A stretch of 28,815 nucleotides of DNA, from positions 148,328-177,142 of the forward strand of contig NW_006766948.1 in NCBI RefSeq assembly GCF_000275845.1, written 5' to 3'. A model generated the notes under the pieces. The model was not told the origin of the DNA, ran no database searches, and saw nothing but the letters and a program-made list of their open reading frames with translations. Numbering within the stretch: position 1 is the first letter of the stretch; each line of letters starts with the position of its first letter. The position numbers and the translations under genes were made by a program. Below are positions 1 through 9,255 of this stretch, one piece after another. The stretch comes from Dichomitus squalens LYAD-421 SS1. Taxonomy: Eukaryota; Basidiomycota; Agaricomycetes; Polyporales; Polyporaceae.

Positions 1-408
1 GTCGAGCGCGTAGAGCGGATCAATCAGGCGTATGGCCCTGATGCGCAGGAGGGCGGTCGTGCGGCGTTTGGGTGGGGGCTCGGGAGCTTCGGGATTCGGA
101 GACATGAGCGGAGGCAGAACGAGCGCCCCAATCCCCCGGGGGAATACGAGATGGACGAGTTCGAGTCGGACGAGGATGATCAGCGAAAACCGTGGCCTAG
201 TGAAGCTACGCCGGCACCATCGTCCGACATGACACGAGGAGAGGGAGAGGGCGAGATCCGCGCGAGGAGGTGGGTCGCGCGAACAGCGATCTCGAACACG
301 CGGACGGCGATGACGCCCGACGAGGATAGTCATCGGCCGTCCTCGATGTGGTGGTGGGGCCCGCTACAGCGATGGAGGCTGCAGGATGCGACAGATTATC
401 GGTCGTAG
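1..408 (+). CDS. C-terminal fragment of an unrecognised protein (5' end outside the window)
   Basis: Frame 1 is open from the first base to the TAG at 406-408, giving 135 residues. The visible part is hydrophilic. It has a Pro-rich stretch, then an acidic cluster (residues about 51-60, with the motif DEFESDEDD), then Arg- and Ser-rich sequence. It ends in a strikingly aromatic tail, MWWWGPLQRWRLQDATDY. A Trp-rich tail of this kind looks like a conserved C-terminal motif and argues for a real coding end, but I could not name the family. No splice sites are needed inside the fragment. An unspliced chance ORF is possible but less likely given the ordered composition. No neighbour overlaps it. 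Confidence 0.5.
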   Translation, partial: VERVERINQAYGPDAQEGGRAAFGWGLGSFGIRRHERRQNERPNPPGEYEMDEFESDEDDQRKPWPSEATPAPSSDMTRGEGEGEIRARRWVARTAISNTRTAMTPDEDSHRPSSMWWWGPLQRWRLQDATDYRS

Positions 409-2131
409 ATTGCCTATTGGACTTTTTGTGAGTCGTTCATAGCCTGAATGAGTGGTGCTGCGTGCTGAACACCCTATGAGCAGTTTTATTCATGTATACT
501 AGTTACCATGTACTGTATCAGAAGGTAATTTGTACTTTGCTCTCCGGATCCTTCCTTTGCTCAATACCACTGTCTCCAACCAGCTCTCGCTGTCCGGTCT
601 TGTGACCTCATTGAGTAGACATGCATGTCCGAAAGGATCTTCCGTTTATCTCACTCCTGTCGAACCGTGTCCTTGAGGCATTAAGGCGGAGAATGACCCC
701 CAATCCACATGCTACTCTACCCTTCGTGTGGGTCGTTGCCTGGCTGATCGATTGCCCTATGTGTGTATGCGCCACAAAGAGGCGCGTCCGCTAGAATAGC
801 TGGGTCATACAGTTACAATACTGCCAACCCGGACGTGTCGCCTATCACACCTCGCTCCCACACTGACCCGGTGAGTTCACTTCATTGACGCGGTGAGTTG
901 GTCTCGTGTGAAGGAGAAGACTCCGGGGCAACCATAATCGCAGCCTCTCCCCCATAAGTTTGGGTACCATGACCGGTTTCACCATCCGGGACAGCCTGAT
1001 CTGGTTTGTTAGCCAGGACGTAAGGTCTGTCTGTAAGTCTCAATTAGTTCGTCTGGCTGTTCTTCATGAAGGCTGAATCCAACTCTGTGTTCAGTACAGC
1101 TCCTCCAGCATACACGCAGCTTTGCGATGATGCATTGCAAGGACATGCACACAAAATCGCGGAGGATGGGACGTGGTTCTCAGGGATAGCAGCGATCAGC
1201 ATCTGCGGGTGCGTCTAAAGCTAGGTGGGGATCGGCCCAGGATCACAGTGCGTAAGAACAGTGCCTTCAGCGGGCAGCTCCTTAAGCTGCAGTTCATCGA
1301 ACGGGCCGTCACGAACACCGCGACCACCGAAGGGTTGTCCAGAATTTTCGAGGCGACGGAAAGCCTTCATAAGTAGCTCGCCACATGCTCCCTTAGGCGC
1401 ACGGCGTACGCTGACTTTCAGAACGCTAACGGAATTACGACCGACACGTCGGGAGGACGTGGCACCGTGCATCCGATCACGCGCGCCGCCGCACCGACCG
1501 CACTGCTCCATATCCCCGTTTCTCGGCTAGGTTGTGAAGGAGTATGAAAGTTGCTGGGAGCAAACGGTCATAGAGGCTCCACAAATCTTGTGTGTGGCAG
1601 CGGTTCTTGAGCGCGAAGAGTCATGACAACAAGAGACAAACAGCACAGGAAAAGGTTTATTAGTGAGGATGAACAAAGAGATCATCCACAATCTACTCAA
1701 GCTGTGAGGGGGTTGATGACCTTTCGTGGAGTCTCCCCAGATCGAATGGTATGTAGGTAGCTGCCTGTCTGCTTGAGGGTCCAAGACGTTGTCATGATCG
1801 TGCCTTTCACCAGCCTGCAGTGAAAGAACTCCCACGAGACCCCGGAATCACGCACCGAGATCATAGGCGCTCAAGAAGATTATGAGGCAGCTCTCACCTT
1901 CCTCGTCGCCGGATGACCGTAAAGCTACCGTCAGTCCTGACCTGGGATTCGGAATTGGTTGTTCTCTTCCATCGTCGATAATCCTGGTTCATTTAAGCTC
2001 CGAACTCCGCTGTCTAGTACCGCACCATGCTGACTTACCATTCCTCACCACCACCACTACCATCCCACCGCAGCAACCCTCTATCCCGTTTACTCCCTCC
2101 AACTTACCCCCTGCTTGAACCTCAAGACGCG
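409..2131. other. Intergenic region between the 5' fragment and the MYND gene
   Basis: About 1.7 kb with only short ORFs on both strands and no recognisable protein motif. The right end (roughly 2035-2110) is a C/T-rich tract directly before the MYND start codon. Such tracts are common just upstream of fungal start codons and are probably 5' UTR or core promoter. I see no RNA gene or repeat of note here. Confidence 0.5.
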
Positions 2132-3007
2132 ATGCCGCTTATAGATAGTGATCATGGGATTGTTCTCACGGATCTCAACCCTGACAAACGACTATGCCAG
2201 TATTCTTTGTGCGCAGCGTACGGGAAACATAAGGCTTGCGGAAAGTGCAAGTACGCTCGCTATTGTGTACGTTGACCTGCAATCCTTCTTCTTCTCAATA
2301 GCGAGGCCTGAGTGCGACATTCTCAGAGCGCAGAGTGTCAAAAGCTGGACTGGCCGGATCACAAGCAAACCTGCGGAAAATTCGAGACCCCTATCATGGA
2401 CGCTGCAGGATGGCGCCGCGTAAGTCTCCCGTGGAAGGCTCACTGCATACCTCTTGTTCAACTCGCTGTACCGTAGATGTACAAAGGTGTATGGGAATGG
2501 GCAGCAGCCGAAGGCCTCGAGGCGCACTCGACTCCTCACAAGATCCACACGCACTGCCTGCTTGTCGACGTCGTCTGGGGGGACCGTCTCGTGGGCTCGA
2601 CACCAAGCTACTTCGAACTCATGTCTGTCCGAGTCTGTCCAATCGCGGAGCTAGGGCCCGTGACTGATGCCATGTCGGCCGCTCTCGACCGCGACGTTGA
2701 GATATGCCGCAAAATTCAGGAAGAAGGTGGTCTCGGACAAGCGCGCGTCGTATTCCACTTCAGGGAATCTCCGCGGTACGCTGGTAGATACCCTCGAGAC
2801 ATCTATATTGTCGAGAAGTACGCGCTGAGGGACAAACCTGATCCGAAACACGACGCGCCGGATAGCTGGATGGATGTGGAGGGTTGGGTGAAACGCTTAA
2901 CCAACAGTATCGCTATGTTGAAGACGATGGACAAGTGGAGTGCGCGCCTGCACGGGCCTCCGTCAGAACGTCCGAAAGGCCTACTGTATGCATCGTTCAA
3001 ATATTAG
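2132..3007 (+). CDS. MYND-type zinc-finger protein, 252 aa, 3 exons
   Basis: Exons 2132-2266, 2327-2419 and 2477-3007 join in frame. The introns are 60 nt (GTACGT..CTCAG) and 57 nt (GTAAGT..CGTAG). Splicing assembles an N-terminal MYND finger at residues 22-61 with ligands C22, C27, C36, C39, C45, C49, H57 and C61. The last two pairs are contributed by exon 2. The first pair is spaced C-x4-C rather than the usual C-x2-C. MYND fingers are protein-interaction modules in fungi and animals. The remaining 190 residues (tryptophans, acidic patches, no TM segment) match no domain I recognise, so partner and function are unknown. The start at 2132 was chosen over an in-frame ATG at 2027 because the sequence between them is low-complexity Ser/Pro/Leu typical of a CT-rich leader. 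Confidence 0.85.
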
Positions 3008-3340
3008 GACTTCTGATAACTATTTCCCTCTGTTTCCGTGCATCGCGCCTCTTAACCCGTAGGTTCGTGGGCCCGTATGTACGAGTAAATGGGTCTGTAC
3101 GTATTCTAGAGAGGCTAGGCTAGTTCTCCGTACTCCTGACATATCTGAAGCTAGGCTCTGTACACGCTCTGTACACGGATCCCCTTCTTATGTATTTTTC
3201 ACTCATCGATCTGTTGGCATACTGTTAGTCATATCTCGGGACATTGTAAACCATCTGTTCGCTAGTTACGTTGGGATAAAGTCCATACGGAGCATTCCTC
3301 CACTTGCGGACTGGCGCTTCAAGTGTCGTCCCCAATCCAT

Positions 3341-3467
3341 TAGGGGTGCTCAATTCTTGTCGGTCGCTCAGTTGCTCGCGCGCCTATAGGGCGCCTGCCT
3401 ACTTGAATTCAAGGTCAGCTCAAGCGCCTGCGGCACAGCGAGCAGAGACGGACAGGCAGCGGGTGCA
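3341..3467 (+). repeat. 127-bp inverted-repeat arm, left copy
   Basis: This segment matches the reverse complement of 4303-4429 over exactly 127 bp with no gaps. By eye about 85-90% of positions agree, with substitutions scattered along the length. It begins TAGGGGTGCTCAATTC and ends GGCAGCGGGTGCA. No tRNA-like A/B boxes or TA target duplication are evident, so the class of element is undetermined. Confidence 0.85.
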
Positions 3468-3725
3468 ACACGACCGTCTAATCACGCGTGCGTCGGGCAG
3501 GGCGAAAGGAGGATGACATTGTCGAGGCGTAACGCCGGACGAGTCATCCGACTCGCGTCGCCACCGCTCTCTCGCGCGACCGGGAGGGGCCGAGCTCAAG
3601 CCGGCGGAGGCGAATACACTGACTGGAACAGTAACTAACTAGCGACTAGCGTGTTGTATGGTATGTAAAGAATATAGGGACAGCGGATGGGTGGGTAAGA
3701 AAATAACGAAGCCCGAAGTCGGGGA

Positions 3726-3809
3726 CTTTCGAGCACGCCGGTGAGGAAGGAGGTGAGGGAAACTAAGTAGCGTGTCGTACCTTTCGAGCACGCCGGTGAG
3801 GAAGGAGGT
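3726..3809. repeat. 29-bp direct repeat, 55-bp period
   Basis: A perfect 29-bp unit starting CTTTCGAGCACGCCGGTGAG occurs at 3726-3754 and again at 3781-3809, so the period is 55 bp. The 26 bp between the copies are not repeated. It lies between the two arms of the 127-bp inverted repeat. It is either a minisatellite seed or part of the same degenerate element. Confidence 0.9.
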
Positions 3810-4302
3810 AAGGAGAGGGGAACATTAGTGACCTGTACATATAGACTAGAGAGAAACAAAGAACTAAGCTTTGCGCTGCAAAACGCGTTGTGCGCGACAA
3901 AGGTTTTGTGCGACGGGGAAGAGAAACACGTTGTAGACGCGCGTGCTCCTTACGCGACTTAGACCCCAGTCAATCCTCATTGACTGAAACACATGATGTC
4001 CCCGAGCTGGAACTAGAGAGCGACGCGACAATCTAACAATTCAGAAGCTAGAGAGTTCCTTGACTCGATATGCGGAGTCGTCCCACAAGGATTGAGTCCA
4101 GTTGCCATCGAGGAGTCAGAGCGGCACCCCCAGCTGAACCGTATGTACATATGTCGTGCTGAATCTGTTTCTGATTTGGGCGCATTGTGTACAATAAGTC
4201 CAGGTCAACGAATTTATAAGCTCTCCCGACGTCACCATTCACTTGCTGGACTGGTTTCCCGGGCCTAACAAATATAGCATGGGACAATCCCGTCGAGATC
4301 TC

Positions 4303-4429
4303 TGCACCCGCTGCCGGCCCACCTCTGCTCGCTGTGCTGCAAAGGCTTGAGCTGACATTGAATTCAGGGAGGCAGGCGCCCGATAGGCGCGCGAGCAACC
4401 GAGCGACCGACAAGAATTGAGCACCCCTA
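4303..4429 (-). repeat. 127-bp inverted-repeat arm, right copy
   Basis: This is the reverse-complement partner of 3341-3467, with the same length and no indels. The arms enclose 835 bp. Both arms carry an open frame in the same register, but the differences between them are largely amino-acid changing, so there is no sign of coding constraint. Confidence 0.85.
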
Positions 4430-5170
4430 TTGACTCAGCCAGTTCACCCATTAGTGGATAGTCTAATGATACAATATCACCACCCCACTTCTGTCTTTTT
4501 ATGTAGGCGCAGTAGCAAGCACTCGCCCTAGTCAGACAGATGTCGGCGTTGCTGTTATCTATTGGGGGCCCGGTATAACATCATGTAGAGCGTGACGTCT
4601 CTGCGAACCGACATGAAGATTATGCCTCCTAATTCTAATCGGCTGTCTTTTTTTCAACCTCCTCATAGAGTTCATGATCATTAATTAGAGGCTTGGGTGG
4701 CGATAGTTATGACAGCTAGAGGCATTGCGGCTACGACGCAATATAGGAGAATCAAGCGAGCAAAGATTTGAAGAGCATGACAATAAAGACAGCGGCTCTC
4801 GTGAGGAGAGAAAACCGCGCGAAGGTGAATACTACACTACGTAAAATGATCCAGGATGGATGCGAGTTGGACACGCGGACAGATGAGGCAGACAAGACTA
4901 CTAGGTACAGTACGCATGTACTTCAGTTGTGCGGGAGAAGCGATTCGATGAGGTCACGAGCAAGGACAGTGGTGGTGAAATGTAAACGTGAAAGGGTGGC
5001 AGGAGATAACGACACAGAAAGCGTATACCGACACAGTGGGAGTAACAGTAGTGGTACTATGGGATGGACGACGGGAATCTTGTGATACACGTAAGGCGAT
5101 AAATTGAGACCAAGAGGGTTGGGAGCAGGGAAAGCCAGGAAACCATTAGAATAGGGCGAACATGGCTCGA

Positions 5171-8100
5171 TTACACGCCGTACCGCGTCGCTAACCGCTC
5201 CTGGATGACGGGGGGGAACGTTGCGACCTGCGCAGCCCAGCCAACGGCATCATGCTGCTTGAAGCCGTTGAGGAGTTGCTGGAACATGCTATTGAGCTCC
5301 GGCGAAGGCTGATTCCACCGCACGATGGCGTTGCAGAACCATAACAGACTCTGCCGTCCACAAAGAGAACCTCGTCAACACCATCCTCACATTCACAGGA
5401 GGTCAAGAGGTCATCACCACTGACCTTCGTGATACCCGCGGGATTCGTCTGGACGAGGGTACAAAGACCGCGGAAAGCGGAGTCCTTCTCCTCGTTGTCC
5501 CTGATCTCGTACAGGGCTTGGCACCATGCCTGCGCGAACTCCGGCAAGAGTGGTGCAACAAGCGACGGATGCATGAGTCCGATACGGCCGATCGACACAG
5601 CCGCATTCTCGTGGAGGCTCCTCGGTGCCTTGGGGTGGAGCAGTATGGGAATAAGACGTGAGACGAGCGGGTGAACCCATTGCTGGAATTCGGGGTCATC
5701 TGGCGGAGCATCATCAGCTGAAAGAATTTGCACACCAGGACAGGTTTTGACATACCGCGACCGTAGCGAAGTCCGATCTCTCCGACAGCCCACGCTGCAT
5801 TATTGCATGCACTGATAAACTCAACCTTGGGCTCGGGATCGAGCTGAACAATGAGCTCCTGCATGATCGCTGGAATGTGTGGCCTCAGCAAGGGGAAGCA
5901 GTTCATCGCCATATCGCCCACAAGCGCATATCCAGACTGCCGCACGGCCGCGTGTGGGTGCTTCAAGCAGACAGTCAGTAGGGAGAGTAGGTTGGGCTGA
6001 CCGCGCAAGATGTGCGGCTCAAGTGCCATGCCTAATCCTTGGGTAAGACCAGAGAGAAGATCGAGTGCCACGACAAGGAATGAGCGGTCGGGCTCGTCCA
6101 TGTCTGGATTTTGTTGGTATGCCTGGTACTGGAGCAAGGATGTGTGCACGATCGTCGCACATCGCTCGAATATTGGTCCGGCATATGGGAGGAATGCGGG
6201 GCCCATCGCAATAGTAACGGAGGCCAAACACTGTCATGGCATCGGTATGAGCTTATTGCTGCGATTTCGAAGGGAGATTACCTCAAGCAGGGGAACAAGA
6301 TCCTCATCGTCATCCTTGAGCTTCGACCAGCGCTTGAGGAGAGGGGGCATGAGGATCTCGACGTATGTCGGGTTCTGCAATGCTGAGCCGACGGCATCTG
6401 CAAGCGTGCCGACTGCGTCGTACAGGATGAGCATATTCTTGTGCTGGTACTTGTCGAAGGCAAACACGAGGTTGCGCAGCACGGGCTCGAGATAAGGTGC
6501 GAGCTCTGGGCCCGCATCCTCCTCGAGGGTGGCGAAGGCACTGCATCCTGCTTCTTGCACGCGCTTGTTGTTGTCGAGAACCATCCGCAGGAGCTGTGAA
6601 GCGAAGTCAATCCCAGATCTTAGCATGGCAACGATTCGAATTCTTCACCCCTTCCAGAGTCGGCACAAAGAATGTATTCTTGTGTTCTTCTGAGATCGGC
6701 TGCGTACACCAGCTGGCGTAACGACCAAGCGTCCAGCAGGTGATCGACCGGACCAAAGGCTATAAGACAATGCTAAGCCAACGTTCACGGTTATCTAGTT
6801 ACGAGAGGACGCACCTTGGGATCGTTGAGTGTGTTGATCAGGTAAGGAACTAGGGTGGGCAGATGAGGCTCGATGGCATCGATACATCCTATCAACGCCA
6901 GATCAGCAAAGAGACCAGTGTAGCAAGGACGCCACCGCTCACCTTCCGCCATCGCTCCCAACGCCAATATGCCGCTCTCTCTCTGCAGCCAATCGTCGCT
7001 CCACAGCTTCGTCTTCAGAGGCTCCAGGAGCACGTTCAACAAATCAGGACCAAACCGGACTGCGAGAACATCCAATGCCGCCGCCGCACACTTGCGCAGG
7101 TTCCACTCCGTCGACATCTCCTCGGCGAACTCGTCATCGTCAAGATCGTCATAATCATCTTCGTCGCCCTCGTCGAGTTCCTCGCCATAAGCGCCGACAC
7201 GCTTCGCCGCGCCCGCGTCATCGCCATTTGCATCGTGCTCGAGCCCGTGCGTCTTGCCGCCGTAATGCCGCGGCTTGATGTCGCTCTCCTTGTCCGGCAC
7301 TGCAGCGTCCTCCTCGTCGCCCTGGAGCCACAGCAGGTCGTCCTCGCTGTACACCATGCAGTCAAGCAGCGTCGGCGCCACCTTGCCAAGCAGCGGGTGG
7401 AGGTACGGCGCGAGGTCGGGGTCCTCGGCAAATGTGAGCCAGAACTCGCACGCCTCGAGCGCGACGTTCTCGTTCCGGTCTCGAGTCGAGTAGAGCATGT
7501 ACTCGGCAACGTTGTTCATCTCCGGCATCAGTTTCTCTGGACGAGATGCAAGCAACAAGACCAGCGCTTGGCAGACGTGCCTACGCACGGTCGGGTCGTC
7601 GTCCGCAGCGCGCTTGAAGAGTGCAGCGATGAATGTGTCGATGTGCGCGAACAGCGCCTGGCAGCCGATGGGAACGAAGTACGAGAGGCAGGCGACCGCG
7701 TGCGCGCGCATCTTCGAGGACGGATGCTCCGAAAGTACTAGGAACTTGGGGATCATGAAGTCTAATGGCATTGTGCCATTGATCTCCACGTCCAGCTTTC
7801 GCGGGTAGTCCTCGCAAGCCTTCTCGAGAACGTTGAACGCAGCCTGAGTGGTTCGGCGTCAGTACGGGAATTGGCTGCTCCACACTGGAAAAAGCTAGGT
7901 TCAGGAGGGATGCCACAATTAAGAATCCGCAGTGCTATGTCGCCCATCGACGCGCACGACGCTGTTCCGTATGACAGAGACCGGGGTACATTTGGTACAC
8001 ATTTAAAGCCATAGGCGTAGCTCAATAGTCACCTCATGCCATGCTCCCGTTCTCAGAAAACATCCCAGCATAAATGCCTGCGCCCGGTATGACCTACACC

Positions 8101-9255
8101 GCGACCGCGACCGCTACGTGGCCGCGGTCGCCGGCAAAGTGTCGAGGAGGACACGGGAACATTGCGTACGCCGTGTTCACCGTCCTGATCGTCCGTTGTG
8201 GTACAATACCTCGCGCGTACGTGCCTCGATTGGTCTCCCAAGAGGTTCTGCGCCTTGAACATGGCTTCTGCAACGTTCAAGCAAGTCGCTGCTTCCAATG
8301 TGAGCATCCGAGAAAACCTGTTTCGAGAGGACGATCGCGCGTCAGAAACAGGCCTTCTCGGCTGATAGTCTGCCGGAGCTGCCCACATCGAAGACAAGGA
8401 CCTGATAATCGCATCCTGATGCTATGTAGAGACCTCTACAGCATCACCCACAGGTAGAGGGGCGTAGGGTAGTTGCCCTCGCCTTCAGCCGGGCGCCGAG
8501 GTTCAGGAACTTCGCCTGCCCTCACGGAGCGTAAATGCTATGAACGCATGCTACTTTTGGCTTTCCCTCCTCGGTCATGAGAGCTTTTCGGAAAGGCATG
8601 GAGTGGCGTCATGAACACCACCTTGCCCATGCACCAAACACGAAGGAGACGACCTCGAAAGCAGGATCATCGTCGGTTCATGAACGAATGTCTTATGACA
8701 ACCACGCAGACGCAAAGGGGGAGACCGGAAGACGAAGGAGACCAAAACTGTGGCGCGTACCTCTTGCTGATCTGCATTGGGAGCGTCCAACATATGTACC
8801 AGCTGCTGCAGACACTCCGGCCAGTTCTTGGGCTCCAAGATGCCGAGAAACGCGACGATGTCTTGAGCAGCCGCGCCTCGGATCATGATCGACGGATCGT
8901 TGAAGGCGGCGAGAACTGCAGACTTGACGAACGCGGTGACATCTGGCGCGGCGCGCAAGATGAGGCGAGCATTATTCTTGAGGAGATAGCCCGCAATGGT
9001 GCGGATCCGGTCGTCCTCCTGGGGCATCGCCGAGAGAATGTAGGCGAGGTATGCGATGTAGTCGGGTGCGCGGGTGAAGTTGTTCAATTTCTGGAAATGA
9101 GAGTCATATGAAGCAGGCGGAGGTGAACATGGTGGACGATGGGGACGTACGTGGGTGATGTTCCGCTGTACGGCGGTGTTGCGTGTGTCGGTGGAGTCAT
9201 GGATAGTCTGCAGGATTTCTTGCAAGCCTGCTTGCTGAGGCGTCCAGGAGGTCAT
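5171..9255 (-). CDS. KAP104: Karyopherin beta-2 / transportin (Kap104-type nuclear import receptor), 938 aa, 8 exons
   Basis: Exons on the minus strand: 9255-9151, 9090-8761, 7843-6815, 6759-6649, 6593-6282, 6230-5756, 5699-5425, 5350-5171. All phases agree and give 938 residues, typical for the family (about 890-940). It is a HEAT-repeat importin that carries PY-NLS cargo (hnRNP-type RNA-binding proteins) through nuclear pores and is unloaded by RanGTP. Hallmarks visible: the N-terminal HEAT start ([15 protein letters not shown]), the [17 protein letters not shown] block, the acidic H8 loop at about residues 323-390 (ESDIKPR.. then a Glu/Asp run before [15 protein letters not shown]), the ..GRYASW.. 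and [12 protein letters not shown] blocks, and the C-terminus ERLATRYGV. Introns are 51-74 nt, except the second at 917 nt. Intron 6 has a second in-frame acceptor 18 nt upstream (38-nt intron) that would add six residues. Identification is firm. Confidence 0.97.
7844..8760 (-). other. Oversized 917-nt intron of the transportin gene
   Basis: The donor is GTACGC at 8760 and the acceptor is CTCAG ending at 7844. The flanking exons encode directly adjacent residues of the conserved block (..NADQQE / [12 protein letters not shown]..), so no coding exon is missing. The other six introns are 51-74 nt. Inside are a GC-rich interrupted palindrome (GCGACCGCG at 8101-8109, CGCGGTCGC at 8123-8131) and an imperfect hairpin at 8418-8445 (GATGCTATGTAGAG / CTCTACAGCATC). 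A 127-codon ORF (8074-8457) lies on the opposite strand. Clear terminal repeats or a target duplication were not found. Confidence 0.85.

Larger units (their letters stand above)
3008..5170. other. Gene-free repeat-bearing intergenic region
   Basis: About 2.2 kb between the MYND gene and the 3' end of the transportin gene. It holds an 11-bp tandem duplication (GCTCTGTACAC at 3155-3165 and 3166-3176), one inverted pair of 127-bp repeats and a 29-bp direct repeat (listed separately). ORFs here are short and have no protein-family features. It may be the remains of a mobile element, but I see no transposase or reverse transcriptase motif. Confidence 0.6.

Noticed and set aside
1173..1835. Overlapping ORFs of 67-102 codons on both strands
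   Set aside because: They overlap each other on both strands with Arg/Ser/Pro-rich composition and no motifs, as expected of non-coding GC-rich DNA.
2027..2131. In-frame upstream extension of the MYND protein
   Set aside because: It encodes only Ser/Pro/Leu low-complexity sequence from a CT-rich tract, more likely 5' UTR.
3304..4451. Inverted repeat arms as a coding gene or retroelement
   Set aside because: Both arms have an open frame, but the differences are mostly amino-acid changing and no reverse transcriptase, integrase or transposase motif is visible.
4768..5085. 105-codon plus-strand ORF beside the transportin 3' end
   Set aside because: Charged low-information sequence with no domain, inside the presumed transportin 3' flank.
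6863..7741. 292-codon plus-strand ORF
   Set aside because: It lies antisense to the large conserved transportin exon. Its Arg/Val/Leu-rich composition is what the complement of that exon produces, and it has no domain.
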